Below are positions 36,029-48,112 of a stretch of 64,000 nucleotides of DNA, piece by piece. The DNA is from Rhodocyclaceae bacterium (GTDB taxonomy: Bacteria > Pseudomonadota > Gammaproteobacteria > Burkholderiales > Rhodocyclaceae). The first letter of the stretch is position 1. Every line of letters starts with the position of its first letter. A program made the translations under genes and the position numbers. The stretch spans positions 17,690 through 81,689 of the forward strand of contig JACDZI010000002.1 in NCBI GenBank assembly GCA_013426785.1, given 5' to 3'. The notes beneath the pieces are model-generated. The model saw only the letters and a program-made list of their open reading frames with translations. It had not been told where the DNA came from and searched no databases.

Positions 36029-36901
36029 ATGGATGCCTTTCTGCCCCTCGCCATCGCCGGCATCGCCCTCGGCTGCGTCTATGCGCTGGTGGCGCTCGGC
36101 TTCGCCCTGATCTACCAGGCAACGACCGTGGTGAACTTCGCCCACGGCGAACTGATGATGCTGGGCGGCTTTGTAGGGCTGGCGCTGGTCAGTTCCGGCT
36201 GGCCGTGGTGGCTGGCACTGGCCGGGGCGGCACTGGCCTGCGCACTGTTCGGCCTGCTCGCCGAGCGAGTCATCCTGCGACCGCTGACCGGCCAAGTACA
36301 TATCCCCATCGTGATGACCACCCTCGGGCTGGGCTTCATGCTCAAAGGCGGCATCACCATGCTGCCCGGTGCAGGCGCCGAAACCCATGCCATGCCGACG
36401 CCTTTCGCCGGCCAGGTCGCCACTGTCGCCGGCGTGCCGGTGGCTGCCGACCACCTGCTGGTCATCGCCGTCACCGCGCTGGTTGGCGGGCTGCTGTTCG
36501 CTTTTTTCAGCTTTGCCACGCCCGGCAAGACGCTGCGCGCCACCGCGCAGAATCCGCTCGGCGCGCGGCTGGTCGGCATCGCGCCGGGCCGCATGCATGG
36601 CCTCGCCTGGGCGCTGGGTGCCGGGCTGGCGGCGCTTGCGGGCGTACTGCTGGCCCCCATTACCTTCGTGCATGCCCAGATGGGCCTGATCGGCATCAAG
36701 GCCCTGCCGGCCGCCGTGATCGGCGGTTTCGGCAGCATCGGTGGCGCCGTGGCGGGCGGCTTGTTGCTCGGGCTGGTGGAATCCTTCGCCGGCTTCTACG
36801 CGCCCGACGGTATTAAGGATGTCGCTGCCTGGCTGCTGGTGCTTGCGGTGCTGCTGTGGCGACCCGCCGGCTTGTTCGGCCAGCAGCAGGAAAATACCTG
36901 A
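36029..36901 (+). CDS. livH: Branched-chain amino acid ABC transporter permease LivH
   Basis: 290 aa, about eight membrane spans; it starts at ATG 36029 with AIAGIALGCVYALVALGFALIYQATTVVNFAHGELMMLGGF, the LivH signature. It includes VIGGFGSIGGAVAGGLLLGLVESF. Forms the membrane channel with LivM for a periplasmic-binding-protein importer. Its stop overlaps the livM start. Confidence 0.93.
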   Translation: MDAFLPLAIAGIALGCVYALVALGFALIYQATTVVNFAHGELMMLGGFVGLALVSSGWPWWLALAGAALACALFGLLAERVILRPLTGQVHIPIVMTTLGLGFMLKGGITMLPGAGAETHAMPTPFAGQVATVAGVPVAADHLLVIAVTALVGGLLFAFFSFATPGKTLRATAQNPLGARLVGIAPGRMHGLAWALGAGLAALAGVLLAPITFVHAQMGLIGIKALPAAVIGGFGSIGGAVAGGLLLGLVESFAGFYAPDGIKDVAAWLLVLAVLLWRPAGLFGQQQENT

Positions 36902-37803
36902 TGCGCAGGTTCATACCCCTATTGCTCGTGCTGGCCACCGCGCCATTCATATTGCCGACCTGGGGGATCGCGCAACTCGGTTTCGTCGCCACCTACATCG
37001 TCGCCGGTACGGGCCTGATGCTGCTGGCGGGCTATGCCGGCCAGTTGTCGCTCTGTCACGCCGCCTTCATCGGCGTGGGCGCCTATACCGAGGCGATCCT
37101 GAACACGCAAGGCTGGCCGTTCGTGCTTTCCATGCCAGCCGCCGGGCTGTTCGCGGCGGGCGTTGGACTGCTGGCCGCCTGGCCGGCGCGGCGGCTCTCC
37201 GGCATCGCTTTCGCCATTGCCACCCTCAGTTTCGGCTTCATCGTTCAGGAAGTACTCACTCGCTGGGAGGCGCTAACCGGCGGCAATGCCGGGCTGAGCA
37301 TCCCCGCTCTCGATCCGGCTACCTTGTTCTGGCTGGCCGGGAGTCTGGCGCTGACGGCCCTGTGGCTGCTCGGCCGCGTACTTGATTCCAGTAGCGGCCG
37401 CGCCTGGGTCGCCCTGCGCGAGGACAGCACAGCCGCCGCCGTGCTCGGCGCCAGTTCGCCGGCAATGAAAGTACAGGCATTGCTGCTCGCCGCCGCATTG
37501 GGCGGGATCGCCGGCGCGCTGTATGCCCATCAGCTCCGCTTCGTCAGCCCCGAACAGTTCGACTGGGTGATGTCGATCGAACTCCTGATGATGCTGGTGA
37601 TCGGTGGGCTCGGAACGCGCACCGGCATCGTGCTCGGCGCCCTGTTCCTGATCGCCCTGCCGCAGGCGATCGGCCTGCTGCGCGACGCCTGGCCAGCCGC
37701 ACTGCCCCCGGCCGGGCTTGAACTGTTCGCCTTCGGGCTGGTGCTGGTCCTCAGCCTGCGCTTCGCGCCGGCCGGGCTGGCCGGCTGGCTGCGTTCACTA
37801 TAA
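36901..37803 (+). CDS. livM: Branched-chain amino acid ABC transporter permease LivM
   Basis: 300 aa from ATG 36901 (shares its A with the livH stop). Polytopic with GTGLMLLAGYAGQLSLCHAAFIGVGAYTEAIL, GRAWVALREDSTAAAVLG (EAA-loop-like ATPase contact) and MLVIGGLGTRTGIVLGAL. It pairs with LivH. The ATPase genes livG/livF that usually follow are not present. Confidence 0.92.
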   Translation: MRRFIPLLLVLATAPFILPTWGIAQLGFVATYIVAGTGLMLLAGYAGQLSLCHAAFIGVGAYTEAILNTQGWPFVLSMPAAGLFAAGVGLLAAWPARRLSGIAFAIATLSFGFIVQEVLTRWEALTGGNAGLSIPALDPATLFWLAGSLALTALWLLGRVLDSSSGRAWVALREDSTAAAVLGASSPAMKVQALLLAAALGGIAGALYAHQLRFVSPEQFDWVMSIELLMMLVIGGLGTRTGIVLGALFLIALPQAIGLLRDAWPAALPPAGLELFAFGLVLVLSLRFAPAGLAGWLRSL

Positions 37804-37831
37804 TCGGCCACCACTTTCCCGGAGTCCGACA

Positions 37832-38980
37832 ATGCGCCTGCTGTTCCTCTGCCTTGCTTTCCTGTCGCTGGCCACCCGTGCCGGCGGCATCACCCCGACC
37901 GAGATTCGGGTCGGCAGCCTGCAGGACCTGTCTGGCCCCATCGCCTCGCTCGGCGTCCATTTTCGCAACGGTACGCAGATGCGCTTCGACGAGGAGAACG
38001 CCCGCGGCGGTGTGCATGGCCGGCAACTGAAACTGCTGGTCGAGGACACCGGCTACGACCCGAAGCGGGGCGTGCTCGCCACCGAGAAGCTGCTGGGAGG
38101 CCAGGGCATCTTCGCGGCCATCCACAACCTTGGCTCGCCGGTGGTAATGGCGACCATGCCGCGCTTCGTCGAAGCCGGCGTGCTGCACCTGTTTCCCGGC
38201 GCGCCGCTGTCGCAGGTTTATGAACCGGTGCATCCGCTCAAGTTCGGCATGAGCCCGTCCTACACGCTGTCAGTACCGCCCGGCGCGCGCCACCTGATCA
38301 AGGAAAACGGCTTTAGGCGCGTCGGCATCCTCTATCAGGACGATGACATGGGCCGCGAGGTGCAGCGCGGCATCGAGACGTTGCTGGACGAACTGGGCCT
38401 CCAGTGGTGTGAGCAGAGCAGCTACAAGCGCGGCGCCACCGACTTCTCCTCGCAGATCGCCCGCCTCAAGGCGGCCGGCTGCGACTTCGTCGTGCTCGGC
38501 ACGGTGGTGCGCGAGACCATCGGCGCCTACACCGAGGCGCGGCGCGGCGGCTGGCAGGTACCGATGATGGTCACCGCCTCCGGCTACACCGCGCAGGTGC
38601 CGCAGCTCGGTGGCGCGGCGATGGACGGGCTATATGCGGTGGCGCTGGTGCCGCAACCCGAGGCTGAGGGAGCTAACCGCGCCCTCGCCGACTGGATCGT
38701 CCGCTACAAGGAAAAATTCCGCACCGAGCCGAACACCTGGGATGTTTACACCTGGGTGGGTACCGACCTGTTCGTGCGCGCCTTGCACGCCGCCGGCCCG
38801 CAACCGACGCTGCAGAAGGTTTCCGCCGCGCTGGAGCAATTACGGACGACCCGCGATTTCTTCGGCAGCCAGCCCATCGCCTTCTCTCCTACCAACCACC
38901 TCGCGCTGGGCCAGGTACGTGTCGCGCAGATCCGTAACGGCCGCTGGGAAAACGTGACGGATTACCTGCCGATCCGCTAG
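37832..38980 (+). CDS. ABC transporter periplasmic substrate-binding protein (LivK-like)
   Basis: 382 aa from ATG 37832 with GGAG upstream. Signal peptide MRLLFLCLAFLSLATRAG, then a Leu/Ile/Val-binding-type bilobed protein: EIRVGSLQDLSGPIASLG, MTVTASGYTAQ-like hinge residues and DLFVRALHAAG. The ligand may be an amino acid, urea-like compound or aromatic acid. Transcribed with livH-livM. The stop is directly followed by a dispersed repeat copy. Confidence 0.9.
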   Translation: MRLLFLCLAFLSLATRAGGITPTEIRVGSLQDLSGPIASLGVHFRNGTQMRFDEENARGGVHGRQLKLLVEDTGYDPKRGVLATEKLLGGQGIFAAIHNLGSPVVMATMPRFVEAGVLHLFPGAPLSQVYEPVHPLKFGMSPSYTLSVPPGARHLIKENGFRRVGILYQDDDMGREVQRGIETLLDELGLQWCEQSSYKRGATDFSSQIARLKAAGCDFVVLGTVVRETIGAYTEARRGGWQVPMMVTASGYTAQVPQLGGAAMDGLYAVALVPQPEAEGANRALADWIVRYKEKFRTEPNTWDVYTWVGTDLFVRALHAAGPQPTLQKVSAALEQLRTTRDFFGSQPIAFSPTNHLALGQVRVAQIRNGRWENVTDYLPIR

Positions 38981-38985
38981 CCGAA

Positions 38986-39009
38986 AAAACTCGGCTCCGG
39001 CGGGACGGC
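38986..39009 (+). repeat. Dispersed 24-bp repeat, copy 11 (variant, fills a convergent gap)
   Basis: A-tract first; three mismatches, with the same GGCTCCGG centre as the copy at 4932. It occupies nearly the whole 30-bp gap between the substrate-binding protein stop and the convergent hydrolase stop at 39011. Confidence 0.78.
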
Positions 39010-39010
39010 C

Positions 39011-39868
39011 TTAAACGCCGTTCTGCTTGAACCAGACCTGGAGGCGACCCCAGCCATCTTCGGCCGCTTCCCTGCGGTAAGTGGGGCGGTAGTCGGCATG
39101 GAAGGCATGCGGCGCGTCGGGGTAAACATGGAGTTGCGATTTGCCGCCGCTCTTGGCCAGTGCGGCCTGCATTGCCTCCACATCGTCAAGCGGAATGCCC
39201 TGATCCTTGCCGCCGTAGAGTCCCAACACGGCGCCCTTGAGTTCGTCCGCGATATCGAGCGGCCAACGCGGGGTGCGGTCGTTCATCTCGCCATCGATGC
39301 GGCCATACCAGGCAACCCCCGCTTTAACCGCCGGATTGTGGCCGGCATACAACCAGGTAATGCGCCCGCCCCAGCAGAAGCCGGTAATGCCCAGCCGGGC
39401 CGGATCACCGCCATTGTTCTTCGCCCAATTGGCGCAGGTATCGAGATCGGCCATCACTTCCCGATCGGCTACCTTGGCGATGATGGCGGAGAGGATTTCC
39501 TGGATGTTCGTAAGTTTGCGCGGATCGCCGTGGCGGGCGAACAGTTCGGGTGCGATGGCCAGGTAGCCCAGTCTGGCCAGTCGCCGGCAGACATCGGCAA
39601 TGTATTCATGCACGCCGAAGATTTCCGAAACGACGAGGATGGTCGGCAGATTTTTTCCGCCCTCAGGCTGGGCACGGTACGCCGCCAGTTCGCCGATCTT
39701 GACTTCGCCAGCCTGTAGTCCGGAAGACTCGGTCTTGATGGCCGTTTGCGCCATGACCGGTTGCACGGCCAGCGCAAAGCCGGCCCCCAGGGCAGTGACT
39801 ACAAAGCCGCGCCGTGTCAGGTTCGCGGCAGGCAACAGGCTGTCGAAATCGGGGTTGGCTGTTTTCAT
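39011..39868 (-). CDS. Dienelactone hydrolase family protein, Tat-type signal
   Basis: 285 aa. The N-terminus has [18 protein letters not shown], a twin-arginine-like export signal. Alpha/beta hydrolase with the cysteine nucleophile of dienelactone hydrolases in [13 protein letters not shown] (about residue 160), Asp near [10 protein letters not shown] and His in [10 protein letters not shown]. It probably hydrolyses lactones or esters outside the cytoplasm; the substrate is unknown. Confidence 0.88.
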   Translation of the reverse strand: MKTANPDFDSLLPAANLTRRGFVVTALGAGFALAVQPVMAQTAIKTESSGLQAGEVKIGELAAYRAQPEGGKNLPTILVVSEIFGVHEYIADVCRRLARLGYLAIAPELFARHGDPRKLTNIQEILSAIIAKVADREVMADLDTCANWAKNNGGDPARLGITGFCWGGRITWLYAGHNPAVKAGVAWYGRIDGEMNDRTPRWPLDIADELKGAVLGLYGGKDQGIPLDDVEAMQAALAKSGGKSQLHVYPDAPHAFHADYRPTYRREAAEDGWGRLQVWFKQNGV

Positions 39869-39893
39869 GGGTCTCTCCTCATTTTTGGGGTTA

Positions 39894-41351
39894 TTACATC
39901 AGGACGATATCGTACTGTTCCTGGGTGCAGCTTGACTCGGCCTGTAGCGAAATCGGCCGACCGATGAAATCGGACAGCATGGCCAGCGCCTGGGATTCCT
40001 CGTCGTGAAACAGGTCGATCACCGCCGGAGCCGCCAGCACACGCATTTCGCGGGCCGAGAACTGGCGGGCTTCGCGCAGCAACTCGCGCAAAATCTCATA
40101 GGCCACCGTCTGGGTTGTCCTGACCACGCCGCGACCGCCACAGGTGGGGCACGGCGCGCAGAGAATCTGCGCCAACGACTCGCGCGTACGCTTGCGCGTC
40201 AGTTCGACCAGGCCAAGCTGGGTAAAGCCGTTCACCGTGATGCGGGTGTGGTCGCGCGCCAGTGCCTTGTTGAGTTCGCCCAGCACGGCTTCCTGGTGCT
40301 CGGCGGATTCCATGTCGATGAAGTCGATGATGATGATGCCACCCAGGTTGCGTAGTCGCAGTTGGCGGGCGATGGTCTGAGCCGCTTCGAGGTTGGTCTT
40401 GAAGATGGTGTCGTCGAAGTTGCCGCCGAAACGATTCCCGACGTAGGCACCGGTATTGACGTCGATGGTCGTCATGGCTTCGGTCTGGTCGATGATCAGG
40501 TAGCCCCCCGACTTGAGGTCGACGCGGCGTGACAGTGCCTTCTGGATTTCGTCCTCAACGGCATAGAGGTCGAAGAGCGGCCGTTCGCCGGTGTAATGCG
40601 CCAGCAGTGGTGTGAGCGGCGGCATGTATTCGTGCGCGAAGGCCGAGAGTTTCTGGAAGTTCTCACGTGAATCGACGATGATGCGTGCAGTTTCTGGCCC
40701 GGCGAGATCGCGTAGCACACGTTGGGCGAGGGTCAGATCGTGGTGCAGCCTAGCAGGGGCCGACAGGGTCCGGGCGCGGTGGCGGATCTCCTGCCAGAGC
40801 CGGCGTAGGTAGGCGATGTCGAGCGCCAGTTCCTCGTCGGCAGCGTTTTCGGCCATGGTACGGACGATGAAGCCCCCCGTTTCGTCGGGCGCCAGCAGCT
40901 TCTGGATGCGTTCGCGCAGCAGCTCGCGTTCGGCCTCGTCCTCGATCTTCTGCGAGATGCCGATGTGGCGTTCCTGCGGCAAATAGACCAACAGGCGACC
41001 GGCCAGCGAAATCTGCGTCGACAGGCGAGCGCCCTTGGTGCCGATTGGGTCCTTGAGGGCCTGCACCATGAGGGTTTCGCCTTCGGCGATCTGGCGCTCG
41101 ATCGGCCGCAGACTGCTGTTTTTTTCGCACCAGATGTCGGCGACGTGCAGGAAGGCGGTGCGCTCGAGGCCGACTTCGATGAAGGCCGACTGCATGCCCG
41201 GCAACACGCGCACGACGCGCCCGAGGTAAAGGTTGCCGACAATGCCGCGCCCACCGGTGCGCTCGATGTGCAGTTCCTGCACGGCGCCCTGCTGCATGAG
41301 GGCGACCCGCGTTTCCTGCGGGGTCAGGTTAATGAGGAATTCCTCATTCAT
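39894..41351 (-). CDS. rng: Ribonuclease G
   Basis: 485 aa from ATG 41351, overlapping the maf stop by ATGA. S1 domain near the N-terminus ([23 protein letters not shown]), then RNase E/G catalytic regions with [20 protein letters not shown] and [17 protein letters not shown] (metal Asp residues), and the Zn-link [11 protein letters not shown]. There is no C-terminal scaffold, so RNase G rather than E. It matures 16S rRNA 5' ends and decays mRNA. Confidence 0.95.
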   Translation of the reverse strand: MNEEFLINLTPQETRVALMQQGAVQELHIERTGGRGIVGNLYLGRVVRVLPGMQSAFIEVGLERTAFLHVADIWCEKNSSLRPIERQIAEGETLMVQALKDPIGTKGARLSTQISLAGRLLVYLPQERHIGISQKIEDEAERELLRERIQKLLAPDETGGFIVRTMAENAADEELALDIAYLRRLWQEIRHRARTLSAPARLHHDLTLAQRVLRDLAGPETARIIVDSRENFQKLSAFAHEYMPPLTPLLAHYTGERPLFDLYAVEDEIQKALSRRVDLKSGGYLIIDQTEAMTTIDVNTGAYVGNRFGGNFDDTIFKTNLEAAQTIARQLRLRNLGGIIIIDFIDMESAEHQEAVLGELNKALARDHTRITVNGFTQLGLVELTRKRTRESLAQILCAPCPTCGGRGVVRTTQTVAYEILRELLREARQFSAREMRVLAAPAVIDLFHDEESQALAMLSDFIGRPISLQAESSCTQEQYDIVLM

Positions 41352-41965
41352 GCCGGATAACCGAATGTGCGCAACAGCAACGCGGTTTCGCACAGCGGCA
41401 GGCCGACGATGCCGGAGTGGCTGCCGCGAATTTCCTCGATGAAGATCGCCGCCCGCCCCTGGATGCCGTAAGCGCCAGCCTTGTCGTGCGGCTCGCCGCT
41501 GGCGACGTAGGCGCGAATCTCGTCGGCAGACAGGGGCCGGAAACGGACATCGCTCACCGACAAACGCGACTCGCAGCGGTCGCCAGAGGCCATGGCGATG
41601 GCGGTCAGGACGCGATGGCCGCGACCGGAGAGCCGCTGCAAGATCGCCGCTGCGTCGACATTATCGACCGGCTTGCCGATGATGGCACCCTCGACGTCGA
41701 GCGTGGTGTCGGCCGCCAGCACGGGGCGCGGCGGCAACCGGCGACGGGCCAGCAAGTCGGCGCCGTGGCGCGCCTTGGCGATGGCGACACGCAATACATA
41801 GGCTTCGGGCAATTCGCCGGGGTAAACCTCCTCCTTGGTTTCCGCATCGGCACGCGGGCCCGTGCGAAACAGTAGCAGGTCGAAACGCACACCGATCTGC
41901 GCGAGCAGTTCGCGGCGGCGCGGACTCTGGGAGGCGAGGTAGATGCGGGGTTCGAGGGTGGCCAT
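41348..41965 (-). CDS. maf: Maf-family nucleotide pyrophosphatase
   Basis: 205 aa. IYLASQSPRRRELLAQIGVRFDLL carries the Maf SxSPRR motif, and VLAADTTLDVEGAIIGKPVD and GAYGIQGRAAIFIEEIRGSHSGIVGLPL the remaining conserved blocks. Members hydrolyse dTTP/UTP or modified nucleotides. Part of the nadD-rsfS-rlmH-maf-rng run. Confidence 0.95.
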   Translation of the reverse strand: MATLEPRIYLASQSPRRRELLAQIGVRFDLLLFRTGPRADAETKEEVYPGELPEAYVLRVAIAKARHGADLLARRRLPPRPVLAADTTLDVEGAIIGKPVDNVDAAAILQRLSGRGHRVLTAIAMASGDRCESRLSVSDVRFRPLSADEIRAYVASGEPHDKAGAYGIQGRAAIFIEEIRGSHSGIVGLPLCETALLLRTFGYPA

Positions 41966-41968
41966 GGA

Positions 41969-42445
41969 TCAGCGTGAGTCGCGATGATAGGGGTGGCCCT
42001 GCCGCAGGCTGTGGGCCCGGTAGAGCGCCTCGGCCAGCACCACGCGGGCCAACCCGTGCGGCAGGGTCAGTGAGGAGAGGCGCAGACGTTCCTGAGCGCC
42101 ATTTTTCAGTGCGGGATCGAGGCCATCCGGCCCGCCGATCAGGAAAGCCGCATCCTCCCCGCCTGCCTGCCAGTCATCAAGCCGCGCCGCCAGGGAACGC
42201 GTATCGAGTGTTTCGCCGCGTTCGTCAAGGACGATGCGCCAACAACGGGCCGGCAGGGCGGCCTCGATGCGTTTTGCCTCGGCGGCCATCATGGCGTCGA
42301 CGGTTTTCCCGGTGGTACGCGGTTCCGGCTTGATTTCAATGAGCTCGAGCGGCAGTTCGCGCGGCAAGCGCTTCGCGTATTCGGCGAAACCGGCATTCAT
42401 CCAGTCCGGCAGGCGCGTGCCCACGGCGACCACGACGAGCCTCAC
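41969..42445 (-). CDS. rlmH: 23S rRNA pseudouridine-1915 N3-methyltransferase
   Basis: 158 aa from GTG 42445, whose GTGA overlaps the rsfS stop; a longer in-frame reading upstream runs through rsfS and is rejected. SPOUT fold: [40 protein letters not shown] and the C-terminal GHPYHRDSR are all typical of RlmH. Its target is helix 69 of 23S rRNA. Confidence 0.96.
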   Translation of the reverse strand: MRLVVVAVGTRLPDWMNAGFAEYAKRLPRELPLELIEIKPEPRTTGKTVDAMMAAEAKRIEAALPARCWRIVLDERGETLDTRSLAARLDDWQAGGEDAAFLIGGPDGLDPALKNGAQERLRLSSLTLPHGLARVVLAEALYRAHSLRQGHPYHRDSR

Positions 42446-42795
42446 TTTTTCGGCGCTTGCGCCGCGGCACGACGCGGTTTCTGCCACAACGATTCGAGAT
42501 CGTAGTGGTTGCGCACGCTGGGCAGCATCACATGCACGACGATATCGCCCAGATCGACCAGCACCCATTCCCCGCCATCCTCGCCTTCGACGCCGATCAC
42601 CTCGCCGCCGGCCTCGCGTACCTTTTCGGAGACATTGCGCGCCAGTGACTTGGCCTGCCGTGACGAGCTGGCGCTGACAATGACGATGCGGGCAAACAGG
42701 GAAGAAAGCTTGAGCGTGTTGATGACCTCAATGTCCTTGCCCTTGATGTCTTCGAGCGCGGCCACGACGATGCGTTGCAGTTTGCGGATGTCCAT
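42442..42795 (-). CDS. rsfS: Ribosomal silencing factor RsfS
   Basis: 117 aa: [37 protein letters not shown] and the conserved [28 protein letters not shown]. It binds L14 and blocks 30S-50S joining in starvation. Ends with an Arg/Ala/Lys-rich tail. Between nadD and rlmH as in most proteobacteria. Confidence 0.97.
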   Translation of the reverse strand: MDIRKLQRIVVAALEDIKGKDIEVINTLKLSSLFARIVIVSASSSRQAKSLARNVSEKVREAGGEVIGVEGEDGGEWVLVDLGDIVVHVMLPSVRNHYDLESLWQKPRRAAAQAPKK

Positions 42796-42798
42796 GTA

Positions 42799-43458
42799 TC
42801 AGGTGCCGTAAAGGTGATGTTGGCGAATATAGTCGAGAACCGGCACGGGCAGCAATTCGCGCAGACGCTCCGGCGGGGTGCCGGTCGCCAGCATATGGCG
42901 CACTTCGGTGGCCGAGACCGTGCCGGCCACGAGCTCGAAGGGCACGATGGTGCCGGCAGGTAGGTGTGAAAAGTCGGCGTTGGCAGGACGGCAACGCGCG
43001 GCAAATTCCGCAGCCAGCGGCGCGGCGAAATCATCGAGCGGATAGCCCGGGCGGGTCGCCACCCCGACATGGACGAATGTGAAGATATCCTGCCAGCGAT
43101 GCCAGCTCGGCAAGCTGCGGAAGGCATCCGCCCCCATCAGCAGCACCAGCGGTCGGGCGAGCCCAAACTGCTGGCGCAAGCGTGCCAGAGTATGCACGGT
43201 ATAGCTGGGCATGGTGTGTTCCGCCTCGCTGGTATCGAGGGAAAAACGTGGCTCGGCGGCAATGGCGGCCTGCACCATGGCGCAGCGGTCGGCCGGAGTG
43301 GTTCGCGGCTGGTTGCGGTGCGGTGGCTGCCCGGCCGGAACCCATAACACTTCGGCGAGTTGCAACTTCTCGCTGGCCACGCGGGCCAGCGCAACATGGG
43401 CGAGGTGAACCGGATCGAAGGTACCGCCGAGAATGCCTACGGCTTCAGGCGTTTTCAT
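42799..43458 (-). CDS. nadD: Nicotinate-nucleotide adenylyltransferase
   Basis: 219 aa from ATG 43458. Nucleotidyltransferase motifs AVGILGGTFDPVHLAHV (with HxxH-type residues) and VSATEVRHMLATG (ISSTxxR) are present. It adenylates nicotinate mononucleotide in NAD synthesis. A dispersed repeat copy encodes RPANADFS near residues 163-170, in a loop between core strands. Confidence 0.95.
   Translation of the reverse strand: MKTPEAVGILGGTFDPVHLAHVALARVASEKLQLAEVLWVPAGQPPHRNQPRTTPADRCAMVQAAIAAEPRFSLDTSEAEHTMPSYTVHTLARLRQQFGLARPLVLLMGADAFRSLPSWHRWQDIFTFVHVGVATRPGYPLDDFAAPLAAEFAARCRPANADFSHLPAGTIVPFELVAGTVSATEVRHMLATGTPPERLRELLPVPVLDYIRQHHLYGT
42969..42992 (+). repeat. Dispersed 24-bp repeat, copy 12 (inside nadD)
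   Basis: A-tract first on the plus strand; one core mismatch (GCGTTGG). The gene is on the minus strand, so it is read from the GC end as R-P-A-N-A-D-F. Confidence 0.87.
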
Positions 43459-44257
43459 CCACACCCGAATGAAAGATATCGCGATAGCTGATGTAGATGC
43501 TGGCCGTGAGTACCGGTGCAATCAGGAAGACCAGCAGCATGCGCATGACCACCAGCACGGCATTCATCGACAGGCCGGAAATCTGGCCGAGGGCAATCAA
43601 AATCACACCGGGAGCCACTCCCGCCAGAACGATGGCGGCGAGGCCGAACATCAGCATCGCGCGCCAGTTGCGCCACGAGGCGACCGCGCTGAAGAACACC
43701 GCTTTCAGGGGCGCGATCCGATCCCAGCCGGCCAGAAAGGGGGCGAACCAGAAGGCAATGATCAGCGGCATGGCCAGCAGCATCAGGCGGAACAGGGCCG
43801 CCAGCATGGTCGCCTCGTCCGTGGCCGGGCCTGCCACCAGCACACCTTCTTCGCCCATGTTGGGTGTGACCGGTACCTCAAGGTTCGCCAGCGGATCGTT
43901 GCCGTCGTTGAACGCCAGGTTGATGAGCACCAGCAACACGGCCCCGGCTAGCTGTAGGCCACCCAGGCGCAACATGGCGCGACCATTGCCCAGCAGGCCA
44001 TGCAGCAAGTTGATCTTGGTCGGCGGCTGTCCGAGGTCGACCAGGCGACAGCCATTGGCTACCAGCAGCGTCAGGGCGGGCAGTATGAGCGGCAGCAGGA
44101 CGGGGCCAACCCTCGGAAGGATCACTGCCAGAATCTGCACCACCAGCAGGTAAATCAGTGTCAGTGCCGTGATCAGGGGTGGGTTGCGCCGAAAGAGCCG
44201 AAAGCCCTCGCGCAACCACGAAACTCCGCGCTCCGCCGGCAAGCAACGCGCCTGCAT
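43445..44257 (-). CDS. BPSS1780-type multi-pass membrane protein
   Basis: 270 aa from the internal ATG at 44257 (ATG 44296 is alternative but overlaps DUF2782 further). It starts with LPAERGVSWLREGFRLFRRNPPLITAL, the signature start of BPSS1780-family proteins, then about six hydrophobic spans. Function unknown. The 3' end overlaps nadD by 14 bases. Confidence 0.8.
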   Translation of the reverse strand: MQARCLPAERGVSWLREGFRLFRRNPPLITALTLIYLLVVQILAVILPRVGPVLLPLILPALTLLVANGCRLVDLGQPPTKINLLHGLLGNGRAMLRLGGLQLAGAVLLVLINLAFNDGNDPLANLEVPVTPNMGEEGVLVAGPATDEATMLAALFRLMLLAMPLIIAFWFAPFLAGWDRIAPLKAVFFSAVASWRNWRAMLMFGLAAIVLAGVAPGVILIALGQISGLSMNAVLVVMRMLLVFLIAPVLTASIYISYRDIFHSGVDENA

Positions 44258-44274
44258 GGGCCGGGTGTCGGGAT

Positions 44275-44637
44275 TCAGAAGGTGTGAATGACCCACATCG
44301 GCACGGAAATCCCCTTGTCGCCGGTACCGATGTCTTCACGCACGAAACCGCCATCGCCCTTCGCGTCCACCAGATAGTAGGGCGGCATGCCGTTGGAGGG
44401 CGTGACCTTGATCATGTAGAGCTTGCCGTTCATGCGGTATTCCTCGACCTTGTCCTCGCCACGCTTCTTGATGGTGACCTGGGGTTCGAGCGTGGCATCA
44501 TCCACCATCCCCGGTGGCGGCGGGGGCGGCTCGGGCAGCGGCATCAGATCGGGCGGACGCGTTTGCGCGACGGCAGGCAGGACAACGGCGCCAAACAGCA
44601 GCGCAAACAGGACGGGGCGGCAGGAAGGAAGGCGCAT
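44275..44637 (-). CDS. DUF2782 periplasmic protein
   Basis: 120 aa from ATG 44637. A signal peptide (LLFGAVVLPAVAQ) is followed by a proline run, then EPQVTIKKRGEDKVEEYRMNGKLYMIKVTPSNGMPPYYLVDAKGDG, the DUF2782 core. Its location immediately before polA-side genes is common in betaproteobacteria. Function unknown. Confidence 0.87.
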   Translation of the reverse strand: MRLPSCRPVLFALLFGAVVLPAVAQTRPPDLMPLPEPPPPPPGMVDDATLEPQVTIKKRGEDKVEEYRMNGKLYMIKVTPSNGMPPYYLVDAKGDGGFVREDIGTGDKGISVPMWVIHTF

Positions 44638-44672
44638 GGGGGTCATTGCTCCAAGGAATGCGTTCATTCTAT

Positions 44673-45401
44673 CTACAAATTCAGCAGCAGATCGTGTTCC
44701 GCCGGCAGGTGGTCGAAACCGCGCGTCTCGTAATGCGTGAAAATCGCCGCCACGATCGCTTCGGGCTCGTCGATGATCTGGATCAGGTCCATGTCTTCCG
44801 GGTTGATCATGCCCTCGGCCACCAGACGCGCGCGGAACCAGTCGAGCAGGCCATTCCAGAAACCATCGCCGACCAGGATCAACGGCATCTTCGGTGTCTT
44901 GCCGGTCTGGATCAGCGTCAGCGCTTCAAGCAACTCGTCCAGCGTACCAAAACCGCCCGGCATCACCACATAGGCGGCGGCGAAGCGCACGAACATGTAC
45001 TTGCGGGCGAAGAAGTGGCGGAAGCTCTGCGAGATGTCCTGGTAGGGGTTGGTCTGCTGTTCCATCGGCAACTGGATGTTGAGGCCAATGCTCGGACTCT
45101 GGCCGAAATAGGCGCCCTTGTTGGCCGCCTCCATCACGCCGGGACCGCCGCCGGAAATCACCGAGAAACCGGCATCCGACAACAGACGGGCGATGCGTTC
45201 GGTGTGCTGGTACCAGGGCGAATCGGGCGGAATGCGGGCGCTGCCGAAGATCGACACCGCCGGCCGGACACCGGCAAGGCGTTCGGTCGCCTCGACGAAC
45301 TCTGACATAATGCCAAACACCCGCCAGGCCTCGCGCGCCGTCGATGCTGGCGCCGCCAGCCGGGGATCGGCAATCTTCGGCAGTTTGTCCTTTGCGCTCA
45401 T
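44673..45401 (-). CDS. LOG family protein (TIGR00730)
   Basis: 242 aa from ATG 45401 (GTG 45410 is alternative). It has GSARIPPDSPWY, GGGPGVMEAANKGAYFG and the LOG hallmark PGGFGTLDELLEALT. Relatives hydrolyse nucleoside 5'-monophosphates to base and ribose phosphate, including cytokinin precursors. It faces polA head to head with only nine bases between the chosen starts, so its promoter must lie inside polA. Confidence 0.92.
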   Translation of the reverse strand: MSAKDKLPKIADPRLAAPASTAREAWRVFGIMSEFVEATERLAGVRPAVSIFGSARIPPDSPWYQHTERIARLLSDAGFSVISGGGPGVMEAANKGAYFGQSPSIGLNIQLPMEQQTNPYQDISQSFRHFFARKYMFVRFAAAYVVMPGGFGTLDELLEALTLIQTGKTPKMPLILVGDGFWNGLLDWFRARLVAEGMINPEDMDLIQIIDEPEAIVAAIFTHYETRGFDHLPAEHDLLLNL

Positions 45402-45410
45402 ACCTTCCAC

Positions 45411-48110
<2,700 letters not shown>

Positions 48111-48112
48111 AT

